A stretch of DNA of 64,000 bases, taken from an uncultured Oscillibacter sp. (GTDB lineage Bacteria; Bacillota; Clostridia; Oscillospirales; Oscillospiraceae). Shown piece after piece: positions 26,047-34,920 of the stretch; position 1 is the first letter of the stretch; every line of letters starts with the position of its first letter. The notes beneath the pieces were generated by a model. That model searched no databases, was not told the DNA's origin, and saw nothing but the letters and a program-made list of their open reading frames with translations. The translations under genes were made by a program, and so were the position numbers. The stretch lies in contig CAJUDW010000007.1 of the NCBI GenBank assembly GCA_910584995.1, positions 1-64,000 on the forward strand. The letters are read 5' to 3'.

Positions 26047-26487
26047 ATGGCAAAGACCATTAAATATTACATTGTAGCCGCGGACGCGCTGCCGGACATT
26101 TTCATCAAGGTGTCCGAGGCTAAACGGATGATGCAGACCGGCGAGGCGGCCACCGTAGGGGAGGCCACCCGGCTGGCGGGCATCAGCCGCAGTGCCTTTT
26201 ACAAGTACAAGGACGCAGTGCAGCCCTTCAATGACATGAAGGCGGAGCATATCATCACCTTCCAGGCCATGCTGAAGGACAGCACTGGCGTCCTCTCCCG
26301 GGTTCTGGCGGTGTTTGCCGCCTCCGGGGCCAATATCCTCACCATCAACCAGACGATCCCCACTAACGGCTGTGCCGCCGTCACCATCTCCGCGGAGACC
26401 AGCGAGATGGGGGAATCCCTGGAGCAGCTGTTCTCGGACGTAGGCGCTGTGGCTGGTGTGGTGAAATTTGAAATCCTGGCGGGATAA
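26047..26487 (+). CDS. UPF0735 ACT-domain protein (PheB-like)
   Basis: Regulatory-type protein of 146 aa. The N-terminal part (ADALPDIFIKVSEAKRMMQTGEAATVGEATRLAGISRSAFYKYKD) resembles an HTH with a recognition helix; the C-terminal part (about 70-146) is an ACT domain beginning FQAMLKDSTGVLSRVLAVFAASGANILTINQ. UPF0735 proteins are found next to homoserine dehydrogenase in Firmicutes and are suspected to sense an amino acid. The hom gene follows 41 bases later. The ATG follows TAGGAGGCGG. Confidence 0.88.
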   Translation: MAKTIKYYIVAADALPDIFIKVSEAKRMMQTGEAATVGEATRLAGISRSAFYKYKDAVQPFNDMKAEHIITFQAMLKDSTGVLSRVLAVFAASGANILTINQTIPTNGCAAVTISAETSEMGESLEQLFSDVGAVAGVVKFEILAG

Positions 26488-26528
26488 GGCGCCTGCGGAC
26501 AGGGAAAACAGGAAAAGGGACGGGATAT

Positions 26529-27722
26529 ATGATTCAGATTGCGATTATGGGTTTTGGCACCGTAGGCACCGGCGTTGCCAAAGTGGTGGCGGAAAACGCC
26601 CGGCAGATTGAGCGGAAGCTGGGGGAGCCCCTCCAGGTGAAAGCGATCCTAATCCGCCATTTTAAGGACGGGCCCTACCGCCAGCTGATGACCGACGACT
26701 TCAAAAAAATTGAGGAGGACGGGGACATCCGGGTGGTGGTGGAGACCATCGGCGGCGTGGAGGCGGCCTATGCGTATACGAAGCGGGCCCTGGCGGCAGG
26801 CAAGCATGTGGTCACGGCCAACAAGCAGCTGGTGGCGGAGCATGGGTTTGAACTGCTGTCCCTGGCCCGGAAGAAGAAAGTCAACTATCTCTTTGAGGCC
26901 AGCGTGGGCGGCGGCATCCCTATCCTCCACCCCCTGACCCAGTGTATGGCCGCTAACCGCATCGACGAGGTGTACGGCATTTTAAACGGCACCAGCAACT
27001 ATATTCTGACCCGCATGGTCCGTACCGGCGCCTTTTTCTCCGACGCCCTCCGGGAGGCCCAGGCCAAGGGCTACGCGGAGGCGGACCCCACCGCCGACGT
27101 GGAGGGGCTGGACGCCGGGCGGAAGATCTGCATCCTGGCGGATCTGGCCTTTGGCCGCCAGGTACGGCCGGAGGATGTACCTATGGAGGGCATTGCCAAA
27201 CTCTCCCTACGGGACGTGAAAATTGCCCAGCGGGCTGGCTACCGCATCAAACTCCTGGGCAGGGCAGTGCGCCTGCCTGGCGGCGGGCGGACGGCCTATG
27301 TGGCCCCCCACTTCATTCCGGAGGAGAACCCCATGGCCGGGGTGGAGGATGTGTTCAACGCCATCATGGTCCGGGGCAACGCCACCGGGGACGTGATGTT
27401 TTACGGCAGGGGGGCCGGGGAACTGCCCACTGCCTCCGCCTGCGTGGCGGATGTGATGGAGGCGCTCCAATCCAGCCCCAGGCGGGAGGAGATCGGCTGG
27501 GATGAGGACAGTTCCGGCTTTGAGGATCCGCAGGATCTGGAGACCCGGTATTACTTCCGCATTGAGGGCAGCCTGACGGACGCCGCCATGGCTTTCGGCC
27601 AGGTGGAGGTCCTCAGCGAGGACGGGGAGACCGCTTTTTTGACAGACCCCATCACCGGCCATGACGCTGTCCGCCAGTCCCATAGCCTGAATGTATTGGC
27701 CTGTATGCGGGTGCTGGATTGA
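26529..27722 (+). CDS. hom: Homoserine dehydrogenase
   Basis: NAD(P)-dependent homoserine dehydrogenase of 397 aa. The Rossmann motif GFGTVGTGVAKVV opens the protein; ANKQLVAEHG, the substrate region FEASVGGGIPILHPL, GILNGTSNYILTRM and the ADPTADVEGLDAGRK motif follow. The C-terminal 70 residues (YYFRIEGSLTDAAMAFGQVEVLSEDG) are a short ACT-type region that may bind threonine. It reduces aspartate semialdehyde to homoserine on the way to threonine and methionine. Confidence 0.95.
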   Translation: MIQIAIMGFGTVGTGVAKVVAENARQIERKLGEPLQVKAILIRHFKDGPYRQLMTDDFKKIEEDGDIRVVVETIGGVEAAYAYTKRALAAGKHVVTANKQLVAEHGFELLSLARKKKVNYLFEASVGGGIPILHPLTQCMAANRIDEVYGILNGTSNYILTRMVRTGAFFSDALREAQAKGYAEADPTADVEGLDAGRKICILADLAFGRQVRPEDVPMEGIAKLSLRDVKIAQRAGYRIKLLGRAVRLPGGGRTAYVAPHFIPEENPMAGVEDVFNAIMVRGNATGDVMFYGRGAGELPTASACVADVMEALQSSPRREEIGWDEDSSGFEDPQDLETRYYFRIEGSLTDAAMAFGQVEVLSEDGETAFLTDPITGHDAVRQSHSLNVLACMRVLD

Positions 27723-27886
27723 GGGCCCCAGTCCCCAAGATCCCTTTTCCCGCGTATGATAGAAACGGGGGAGTGGGGAAGGCGGTTTGCCGCCTCCCAA
27801 GCCTCCGGGAACCGCTTGATTGGGGGGGGATTGCCCATGGGCGATCAGTCCCTCCTGAACCTTGACAGCAAAGAAGGAAACGGAAT

Positions 27887-29098
27887 ATGAGTTTGATTGT
27901 ACAGAAATTTGGCGGCAGTTCCGTGCGGGATGCCGAACGGGTGCGGAATGTGGCCCGTATCATTGCCGAGACCTATCTCCAGGGCAACGATGTAATTGTG
28001 GTTCTGTCCGCCCAGGGGGATACCACCGACGATCTTCTGGCCAAGGCCCAGGAGGTCAACCAGAAGCCTTCCAAACGGGAACTGGATATGTTGCTGGCCA
28101 CCGGCGAGCAGGTGTCCGTGGCCCTGTGCGCCATGGCCCTGGAGGCCATGGGCCTGCCTTGCGTGTCCCTGGCGGCGTGGCAGGTGGGGATCCGGTCCAG
28201 CAGCGTCCACGCAGACGCCCGGATCAAGAAGATTGACGCGGAACGTATCCAGGCGGAGTTGGATCAGCACCGCATTGTGATTGTCACCGGCTTCCAGGGC
28301 GTGGATCGTAATGGCGACATTACCACCCTGGGCCGGGGCGGGTCGGATACCAGCGCCGTGGCGCTGGCGGCGGCCTTCCGGGCGGATCTCTGCCAGATTT
28401 ACACGGATGTGGACGGCGTTTACACAACAGATCCCCGGGTAGTGCCCAACGCCAAGAAGCTGGATGAGATTACTTATGACGAAATGCTGGAACTGGCGTC
28501 CCAGGGCGCCCAGGTCCTCCACAACCGTAGCGTGGAGTTGGCCAAGAAGTTCCGGGTGAAATTGGAAGTGTTGTCGAGCCTGGAACGCAAGCCCGGCACG
28601 AAAGTGAAGGAGGTCACAAAAGTGGAAAAAAGCAACATCGCCGGTGTCGCCAAGGATACCAGCATCGCCCGGGTGGCCCTGGTGGGCCTGCAGCACAATC
28701 CCGGCGTCGCCTTTCAGGTCTTTGATCTGCTCAGCAAGCACAATATCAATGTAGACGTCATTCTCCAGTCCATCGGCCGGGAGGATACCAAGGATATCAC
28801 CTTCACCGTCCACCGGAAGGATCTCCAGGAGGTGGAGGACATCCTCAACCAGCATAAGGAGGCCCTCCGGTTTGACCACCTGGAGCCGGACGACAGCATC
28901 GGCAAGGTCTCCATTGTAGGCGTGGGCCTGATGAGCAACTGCGGCGTGGCGGCCAAGATGTTTGAGGCCCTGTATGAGGCCGGGGTGAACATCCAGATGA
29001 TCAACACCTCAGAGATCCGGGTCTCCGTCCTGCTGGACGAGGAGGATGTGAACCGGGCTGTGAAGGCCATCCATGCCAAGTTCTTTGACGAGAACTGA
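27887..29098 (+). CDS. lysC: Aspartate kinase
   Basis: Aspartokinase of 403 aa that starts the aspartate-family amino acid pathway. The kinase begins LIVQKFGGSSVRDAERV and has RGGSDTSAVALAAAFRADLCQIYTDVDGVYTTDPR. Two ACT domains occupy the C-terminal 130 residues (VALVGLQHNPGVAFQVFDLLSKHNINVD and KVSIVGVGLMSNCGVAAKMFEAL), which confer feedback control by lysine or threonine. A 164-base gap separates it from hom; I see no lysine riboswitch there. A terminator follows at 29332. Confidence 0.95.
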   Translation: MSLIVQKFGGSSVRDAERVRNVARIIAETYLQGNDVIVVLSAQGDTTDDLLAKAQEVNQKPSKRELDMLLATGEQVSVALCAMALEAMGLPCVSLAAWQVGIRSSSVHADARIKKIDAERIQAELDQHRIVIVTGFQGVDRNGDITTLGRGGSDTSAVALAAAFRADLCQIYTDVDGVYTTDPRVVPNAKKLDEITYDEMLELASQGAQVLHNRSVELAKKFRVKLEVLSSLERKPGTKVKEVTKVEKSNIAGVAKDTSIARVALVGLQHNPGVAFQVFDLLSKHNINVDVILQSIGREDTKDITFTVHRKDLQEVEDILNQHKEALRFDHLEPDDSIGKVSIVGVGLMSNCGVAAKMFEALYEAGVNIQMINTSEIRVSVLLDEEDVNRAVKAIHAKFFDEN

Positions 29099-29123
29099 GG
29101 GGAATATTCGGATATTGCAGCAG

Positions 29124-29281
29124 GCGGCCCGCTATCCGGCGGGCCGCTTGTGCTGCCTGGAAAGGGATTACCCTAGCCTTTTCCGGCAGCCAAAAGGATT
29201 TTAAATGCCACCGGGGATTTGCTGTTCCGGATGGGCTTATTGGCAGGCTGAAGGCCGCCCCTGAAAGGGGCGGCCTTCAGC
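29124..29281. repeat. Two strong inverted repeats after lysC
   Basis: GCGGCCCGC (29124-29132) pairs with GCGGGCCGC (29139-29147). A second stem of 15 bp pairs 29247-29261 with 29267-29281 across a TGAAA loop. Neither has a T tract, so they are probably mRNA 3'-end structures preceding the true terminator at 29332. Confidence 0.55.
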
Positions 29282-29331
29282 TATCCGCAGGGACTGCGCC
29301 GCCCGGAGGCGGCATGAAGATCTGTTTTTGG

Positions 29332-29351
29332 AGCGGCTTTGCCGCTTTTTT
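29332..29351 (+). terminator. Intrinsic terminator of lysC
   Basis: AGCGGC (29332-29337), a TTT loop and GCCGCT (29341-29346) are followed by a run of T to 29351. It ends the plus-strand ACT-hom-lysC group just before the convergent FAD dehydrogenase gene. Confidence 0.75.
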
Positions 29352-29353
29352 GC

Positions 29354-30751
29354 TTATCCCTCTTCTGCGATTTTCCGTCCCATCAGGACACCCATGATGG
29401 AGGCCATCATCAGCCCCCGGGTCCAGCCGGAGGAATCCCCCAGGCAGTAGAGCCCCTGGAGGCTGGTGTTAAAGTTTGCGTCCATCTTCACCCGGTTGGA
29501 GTAGAATTTCAGTTCCGGGGAATACAGCAGCGTCTCCGTGGAAGCAAAGCCGGGAACCACATAGTCCATGGCCTGGATGAAGTTGATGATGTTCATCATG
29601 GCCCGGTAGGGCATGGCGGCGGTGATGTCCCCAGCCACCACGTCCGGCAGGGTGGGCCGGATGTTGGACTGGGCCAGTTCCTTTTCCCAGGTGCGTTTGC
29701 CGTCCAGGATGTCGCCGAACCGCTGGACCAGGATTTGCCCGTTAGCCAGCATGTTGGTCAGTTCCCCCACCTTCTGGGCGTAGGCAATGGGCTGGTTGAA
29801 GGGGACGCTGAAATTGTGGGAGCAGAGGATGGAGACATTGGTGTTGTCGCTCTTCATCTCCTTGTAAGAGTGGCCGTTTACCACTGCCAGGTTGTTGTCG
29901 TAATTCTCCTGGCTGACAAAGCCGCCGGGGTTCTGGCAGAAGGTGCGGACCTTGTTCTTGAAGGGTTTGGGATAGCCCACCAGCTTGGATTCGTAGAGCA
30001 CCCGGTTCACGGTCTCCATAACTTCGTTCCGGACCTCCACCCGGACGCCGATATCCACGGTGCCCGGCGCGTGGGCGATGTTATGCTTGGCACAGAGTTT
30101 TTCCAGCCAGTCGGCGCCCCGGCGGCCGGTGGCTACCACCGTGTGCTTCGCCAGGATTTCCAGTTCCTGATTCCCGTCGGAGATCACCACGCCCTCGCAG
30201 ATATCATTTTCCAGGATCAGGCGGCGGCATTCGCTGCCGAAATAGATCTCCACCCCGTGCTCCTGTAAGTACCGCTCAATGGCAAGGTAGATGTCGTGGG
30301 CCCGCTCCGTACCCATGTGGCGGATGGGGCAGTCCACCAGCTTCAGCCCTGCCCGGATAGCCCGGCGGCGGATATCCTTCCGTTCCTCCTCGTGTTCCAG
30401 GCCCTCAATGTGGTCGTCCGCGCCGAAATCCAGATAAATCCGGTCGGCATAGTGGATAGTCTCCTGGGCCAGTTCCGGGCCGATGAGGGTGGGCAGGTCG
30501 CCGCCTACCTCATAGCTGAGGGAGAGTTTGCCGTCAGAAAAGGCGCCTGCGCCGGAAAAGCCGGTGGTGATATGGCAGTATGGCTTGCAGTTCATGCAGC
30601 GGCCGGTCTGGGCTTTGGGGCAGCGGCGCTCTTCAATGCGCCGTCCCTTCTCCACCATGACAATTTTCTGTCTGCTGCCCCGTTTCAGCAGTTCAAGGGC
30701 GGTGAAAATACCGGCGGGGCCGGCTCCCACGATGACAACGTCTGCTTTCAT
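29354..30751 (-). CDS. FAD-dependent dehydrogenase (COG2509 type)
   Basis: Flavoprotein of 465 aa. The dinucleotide-binding motif DVVIVGAGPAGIFTALEL is at the N-terminus, followed by the cysteine-containing segment RRCPKAQTGRCMNCKPYCHITTGFSGAGAFSDGKL characteristic of this uncharacterised dehydrogenase family. A second FAD contact is seen in the C-terminal LYCLGDSSGWTRGLMMASIMG. The four cysteines near residues 45-60 could bind a metal or iron-sulfur centre. It is the first of a short minus-strand cluster read towards lysC. No specific substrate is known. Confidence 0.85.
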   Translation of the reverse strand: MKADVVIVGAGPAGIFTALELLKRGSRQKIVMVEKGRRIEERRCPKAQTGRCMNCKPYCHITTGFSGAGAFSDGKLSLSYEVGGDLPTLIGPELAQETIHYADRIYLDFGADDHIEGLEHEEERKDIRRRAIRAGLKLVDCPIRHMGTERAHDIYLAIERYLQEHGVEIYFGSECRRLILENDICEGVVISDGNQELEILAKHTVVATGRRGADWLEKLCAKHNIAHAPGTVDIGVRVEVRNEVMETVNRVLYESKLVGYPKPFKNKVRTFCQNPGGFVSQENYDNNLAVVNGHSYKEMKSDNTNVSILCSHNFSVPFNQPIAYAQKVGELTNMLANGQILVQRFGDILDGKRTWEKELAQSNIRPTLPDVVAGDITAAMPYRAMMNIINFIQAMDYVVPGFASTETLLYSPELKFYSNRVKMDANFNTSLQGLYCLGDSSGWTRGLMMASIMGVLMGRKIAEEG

Positions 30752-30767
30752 GATATGTTTCTCCTTC

Positions 30768-32012
30768 TTATGTTTCTCCTGTTTCCTGAAAGTCCGGCAC
30801 CGTTGGACGGCGCAGCAACGTGCAGGGCGGTACGGGCCGGGGCAGCTGCATATGAAAGACCATCCCAGGCGTTCTGGGTTCCTCCAGGGGCGCGCCCTCC
30901 TGGTCCCGCATTTCCGGGACGGTCATGGCAAAGGGCCGCAAATCCGGCCCCACCAGTTCCACCTGATCCCCGGAACGGAACTTGTTCCGCAGGGAGAGGG
31001 AGGCCCAGCCCTGGCTGTTGCAGCCCGTCACCAGGGCGGCTACCTGCCAGCGGCGGATGTACCGGGCGTCGTCATAGTACTGGCCGGGGGGGCCGTAGTA
31101 GAAGCCTGTGGCGTAGGGGCGGTGGCTGACGTGTTCCACCTCGTCCCGCCAAACCGGATCGATGGGACGGCCTGCCGCCGCATCATCCAGACAGTGGCGG
31201 TAGGCCCCGGTGATAACCGCGGCGTAGTAGGAGGACTTGGCCCGGCCCTCGATTTTCAGGCTGTCCAGGCCCGCCTCCAGCAGTTCCGGCAAGTGGTCAA
31301 TCATGCACATATCCCGGGAATTCATGATATAGGCCCCCTGGCCATCCTCCTCAATGGGGAAGTACTCCCCGGGACGCTTTTCTTCCATAAGGGCGTATTT
31401 GTAGCGGCAGGGCTGGGCGCAGGCGCCACGGCTGGCGTCCCGCCCGGTCATATAGTTGCTGAGAAGGCACCGGCCGGAGTAGCTGACGCACATGGCCCCG
31501 TGGACAAAGGCTTCGATTTCCAACTCCGGTGGGGATTCCTCCCGGATGGCGCGGATTTCTTCCAAGGACAGTTCCCGGGCAAGAATCACCCGGGAAGCCC
31601 CCAGATCCCACCAGGCAGCGGCGGAGGCGGCGTTGAACACGCCTGCTTGGGTAGAGATGTGCCGCCTGCAATGGGGGGCGTACCGCTCCGCCAGCCGGAA
31701 GGCCCCCAGATCCGCCAGGATCACGGCGTCCACACCGGCGTCCTCCAGCAGTTCCAGATGGGCCGGCAGATGGGGGATCTCGTCGTTCCGGGGCATGGTG
31801 TTCACCGTGCAGTGGACCTGGACGCCCCGGCTGTGGGCAAAGGCGACTGCTTCCCGGAGGCGGTCCGGGGTGAAATTCCCGGCGAAGGCCCGCATCCCAA
31901 AGGATTCCCCTGCCAGATACACAGCGTCTGCGCCGTAGAGCACCGCCATCCGCAGCCGCTCCATATCGCCTGCCGGAGCCAGCAGTTCCGGCTTCTTTCG
32001 TTTATCCGCCAT
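30768..32012 (-). CDS. U32-family protein (TrhP-like)
   Basis: Peptidase family U32 protein of 414 aa: KPELLAPAGDMERLRMAVLYGADAVYLAGESFGMRA at the N-terminus, GAMCVSYSGRCLLSNYMTGRDASRGACAQPCRYKY in the middle and LKIEGRAKSSYYAAVITGAYR after it. Members of this subfamily next to mltG (B. subtilis yrrN/yrrO) are now linked to prephenate-dependent 5-hydroxylation of tRNA uridine 34, not to proteolysis. The ATG at 32012 overlaps the end of mltG, preserving the Firmicutes mltG-U32 order. Only one U32 gene is present here. Confidence 0.88.
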   Translation of the reverse strand: MADKRKKPELLAPAGDMERLRMAVLYGADAVYLAGESFGMRAFAGNFTPDRLREAVAFAHSRGVQVHCTVNTMPRNDEIPHLPAHLELLEDAGVDAVILADLGAFRLAERYAPHCRRHISTQAGVFNAASAAAWWDLGASRVILARELSLEEIRAIREESPPELEIEAFVHGAMCVSYSGRCLLSNYMTGRDASRGACAQPCRYKYALMEEKRPGEYFPIEEDGQGAYIMNSRDMCMIDHLPELLEAGLDSLKIEGRAKSSYYAAVITGAYRHCLDDAAAGRPIDPVWRDEVEHVSHRPYATGFYYGPPGQYYDDARYIRRWQVAALVTGCNSQGWASLSLRNKFRSGDQVELVGPDLRPFAMTVPEMRDQEGAPLEEPRTPGMVFHMQLPRPVPPCTLLRRPTVPDFQETGET

Positions 32013-33165
32013 ATTGGCTGCTGTTGACGAAGGCGGTAAAGCTGCTGTAATCGCTGAAATAGTGGTGAAGCTTGTCCGTCCCCAGGGCGTAGAAGTAGTA
32101 ATCGCTGGTGGCGGGATACAGCGCCGCATTGATGGCCTTCATGCCCGGATTGGCAATGGGCGTGGGGGGCAGGCCAGGGCGCTTGTAGAGGTTATAGGGG
32201 GTATCCGACTCCAGATCCGCCGAGGTGATGGCCCCCTGGTGATCCGGCAGGCCGTAGAGGACGGAGGCGTCGATCTGCAGCATCTTATAGGTGCCGTGGG
32301 CCCCGGTATCCTCCAGGCGGTTGTAGATAACCGAGGCGATATAGGCCTGATCCCCGCCGTCGGTCTCCTTTTCAATGAGGGAGGCAATGGTGATGATCTG
32401 GGCCAGATCATAAGGGGTATTCTCCAGTTGTTCCAGGATATCCCCGTTGATCTTCCGGTTGAAGTTGTTCAGCAGCCGTTCCAGGGCGCCCTTGGGATCA
32501 TGGCCCACATAGAATTCGTAGGTGTCCGGGAAGAGGTAACCCTCCAGGCGGCTGATGTCCTGAGACTCGTTGTCAATAAACTCACAGTCGAACTCCGCCG
32601 TCTGGGCGGCTTCCAGCAGTTTTTCCTCGGTGTTGACACCCTTTTCCGCCAGAAGCCGGATAATCTGGCGGACCGTGTAGCCCTCCGGGATCGTCACTGT
32701 CACCGTATCGGCGCTGGCGTTCTTAGAACTGCCCCGCATCCCCACCAGAAGGGCGTGGTAGTCCATGTCGGTGTTCAATTCAAAGGTTCCCGCGCCGATT
32801 TTCTCATCCGCGTTGGTGACTTTGGCAAAGAGTTTGAAAAACCACTTGTACTGGATGAGGCCGGCGTCGCTGAGTTTGTCCGCCACAGTGTCCAAATTGT
32901 CCGCCTCCGTTACGGAGACGGCAATATCCAGCATCTCCTCCCGGTTGAAGGCGCACATGTCCGAGGCCAGCATCCACCCCACGCCTGCCAGGGTGGCGGA
33001 GGCCGCCGCTACAAACAGCACATAGATCAGCAGCATCAGGATAGGGTTCCGCCGTTTTCTCCGGCGGCGCTTTTTCGCGGTGGTGGGACGGGGGCGCTGC
33101 TCCTGGCTTTCCCGCACCTGCTTGGCGTCCCAGTTGGCTGTATCTCCATTTTGAAATTCTGCCAT
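32002..33165 (-). CDS. mltG: Endolytic transglycosylase MltG
   Basis: YceG-like protein of 387 aa. A basic cytoplasmic tail (KKRRRRKRRN) precedes one membrane segment (about 42-64). The extracytoplasmic domain has a LysM-like part (IPEGYTVRQIIRLLAEKG) and the catalytic glutamate E208 in LEGYLFPDTYEF, then ASLIEKET and PGLPPTPIANPG. It cleaves nascent glycan strands at the membrane and limits their length. The ATG at 33165 is chosen because GGAGG lies seven bases before it. Confidence 0.94.
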   Translation of the reverse strand: MAEFQNGDTANWDAKQVRESQEQRPRPTTAKKRRRRKRRNPILMLLIYVLFVAAASATLAGVGWMLASDMCAFNREEMLDIAVSVTEADNLDTVADKLSDAGLIQYKWFFKLFAKVTNADEKIGAGTFELNTDMDYHALLVGMRGSSKNASADTVTVTIPEGYTVRQIIRLLAEKGVNTEEKLLEAAQTAEFDCEFIDNESQDISRLEGYLFPDTYEFYVGHDPKGALERLLNNFNRKINGDILEQLENTPYDLAQIITIASLIEKETDGGDQAYIASVIYNRLEDTGAHGTYKMLQIDASVLYGLPDHQGAITSADLESDTPYNLYKRPGLPPTPIANPGMKAINAALYPATSDYYFYALGTDKLHHYFSDYSSFTAFVNSSQYGG

Positions 33166-33297
33166 GAAAACCTCCATACGTTTTGTCCGGGAAGGAGGGG
33201 AATGCGGTTTCCCGGACGGTTATTTTTTCAATGGCCAGGCTCCACCGGGAGCACCGGCGCATAGAATATCTCAAAGTCTCAAAGAGAGGTGTTTGTA

Positions 33298-33501
33298 ATG
33301 TGCTTTAACAACGGAAACAGCGACTGCTCCTGCCTGTGGATCATCCTGATCATCATCCTGCTGGTCTGCTGCTGCGGCGGCGGAAACAGCTGCGGAAACG
33401 GCGGTAACTGCGGATGCAACTGTGGCTGCAACTGCGGGTGCGGAAACGGCTGCAACTGCGGCTGCTGTGGGAACGGCTGCAACAACGACAGCTGCTGCTG
33501 A
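33298..33501 (+). CDS. Tiny Cys/Gly/Asn-rich membrane protein
   Basis: Protein of 67 aa with 20 cysteines. Residues 13-23 (LWIILIIILLV) form a short membrane segment flanked by Cys; residues 24-67 consist almost only of Cys, Gly and Asn, with repeated NCGC units between 37 and 48 and again at 53-56. GAGAGG lies eight bases before the ATG. It lies alone between two minus-strand genes and is divergent from mltG. I recognise the composition from small hypothetical proteins of Clostridia but know no function. Metal binding, a spore-coat-like or a modified-peptide role are possible. Confidence 0.7.
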   Translation: MCFNNGNSDCSCLWIILIIILLVCCCGGGNSCGNGGNCGCNCGCNCGCGNGCNCGCCGNGCNNDSCC

Positions 33502-33538
33502 GGATTCCGGCGGGGCGTCCCAGACGTCCCGCCGCCCC

Positions 33539-34204
33539 TTACAGGAGGGATTGGACAAGGCCCCAGATCTCCTGGTGGATATCCCGGATATCCCGGGGGG
33601 CGCCTTCTCTGGCGCAGTTTACCACCTGCCAGCCAAGCCCTGCGGCAATCTCCCCGGCGTTTTCCCGGCACCGGGCCTGATAGACCCCGTCCTGCTCGTG
33701 GATATCCCCATGGATGTGGGCGGCAGCCTCCCGCCGGCGCATCATGGCCTCCGTGACGGAGGCGGGCATATCCAAATACAGGACAAGGTCCGGCGCAGGC
33801 AGGCCCAGCAGGCGGTATTCCGTATCAAAGAGCCAGGCGAGATAGGACTCCCGCTCCTCCGCAGGGAGTTTTGCCGCCTGGTGGACGGCGTTGGAGGTGG
33901 TGTAGCGATCCGCCACCACCAGGCCCCCCGCCTGATAGAAACCGCCCCAGTCCTGCTTGAAGGAGGCGTAGCGGTCCATGGCGTAAAACATAGATGCCGC
34001 GTAGGCGTTTACGTCGCCGGGATCCCGGCCCAGGTTGCCGTTCAGGTATTCCTGGACCATGGCCGCAGAGGGCTTTCCGTAGCGGGGGAAATCAATCTCC
34101 CGGAAAGCGATCCCCGCTTCCCCCAGCCGCTGGCACAGCAGGCGGGCCTGGGTTGCCTTGCCGGAGCCGTCGATTCCCTCCAGCACAATCAGTTTTCCGC
34201 TCAT
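33539..34204 (-). CDS. tmk: Thymidylate kinase
   Basis: Protein of 221 aa that phosphorylates dTMP to dTDP. The P-loop reads EGIDGSGKATQARLL, with Ala where most family members have Thr or Ser. The DR(Y/H) motif is VVADRYTTSNAVHQ, and the PDLVLYLDMP strand precedes the lid. Its ATG overlaps the stop of the upstream glycosyltransferase gene as ATGA. The length and lid fit the Clostridia form of the enzyme, which is somewhat longer than E. coli Tmk. Confidence 0.9.
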   Translation of the reverse strand: MSGKLIVLEGIDGSGKATQARLLCQRLGEAGIAFREIDFPRYGKPSAAMVQEYLNGNLGRDPGDVNAYAASMFYAMDRYASFKQDWGGFYQAGGLVVADRYTTSNAVHQAAKLPAEERESYLAWLFDTEYRLLGLPAPDLVLYLDMPASVTEAMMRRREAAAHIHGDIHEQDGVYQARCRENAGEIAAGLGWQVVNCAREGAPRDIRDIHQEIWGLVQSLL

Positions 34205-34920
34205 TTTTTTCGTTTCTCCCGTTTCACATGGATCAAAAAGAGGGGCAGCTTCATCATCCGGCCCAGCCGCCAGGGCTCTTTACACAGGCGGTAAAACCAC
34301 TCCAGCCCGTGATCGCACCAGAATTTTGGGGCCCGTTCCGCCGTTCCGGCGAAGATATTCAGGCTGCCGCCCAGGCCGCACAGCAGCTTTGCGCCGGTGG
34401 CTTGGGCGTTCCTGGCCATCCAGAGTTCCTGTTTCGGTGCGCCCAGGCACACGAACACCGCGTCCGCCCCGCTCTGACGGATCTCCTCCGCCACAGGCCC
34501 GTCCTCCTGGAAATAGCCGTCGTGGGTCCCGGCGATCCGGAGACCGGGATACCGGGCCTCCAGCCGCTCTGCCGCCTGTTCCGCCACACCGGGCTTGGCT
34601 CCCAGCAGATAGAGGGATTTACCCCGTTCCGCCATTTTTTCCATGAGACGGGCGCCGAATTCCACGCCGGGGACCCGTTCCCGCAAAGGCGTGCCCAATA
34701 TGGCTGCGCCCTTGATGACCCCCACGCCGTCCGGCAGCACCAGGGCCGCGCCGTTGACAGCCCTCCTGGCGGCGTCATCCTCCCGGCAGACCTCCACGAT
34801 CTCCGGGTTGGGCGTCACCACGTACCGGGCCTCCGGGCCCTCCAGAAGCCGGACAGCCTCTTCCACGGCCTCCGCCATGGTCACATTATCAAATCCTACG
34901 CCTAATACGTTTACCCGCAT
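34201..34920 (-). CDS. WecG/TagA/CpsF-family glycosyltransferase
   Basis: GT26-family enzyme of 239 aa. Landmarks are VTPNPEIVEVCRED, ALVLPDGVGVIKGAAILG, LYLLGAKPGVAEQAAERL, THDGYFQED, VFVCLGAPKQELWM and LEWFYRLCKEPWRLGRM. These enzymes transfer N-acetylmannosamine or related sugars to a lipid-linked carrier on the cytoplasmic membrane face, for example in wall teichoic acid synthesis. No other teichoic acid gene is close by. The ATG at 34920 follows GAGGTGAT. Confidence 0.9.
   Translation of the reverse strand: MRVNVLGVGFDNVTMAEAVEEAVRLLEGPEARYVVTPNPEIVEVCREDDAARRAVNGAALVLPDGVGVIKGAAILGTPLRERVPGVEFGARLMEKMAERGKSLYLLGAKPGVAEQAAERLEARYPGLRIAGTHDGYFQEDGPVAEEIRQSGADAVFVCLGAPKQELWMARNAQATGAKLLCGLGGSLNIFAGTAERAPKFWCDHGLEWFYRLCKEPWRLGRMMKLPLFLIHVKREKRKK

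Noticed and set aside
27723..27886. Lysine riboswitch or T-box before lysC
   Set aside because: The gap is only 164 bases and shows neither a T-box motif nor the long lysine aptamer; only a small GGCGG/CCGCC hairpin is present.
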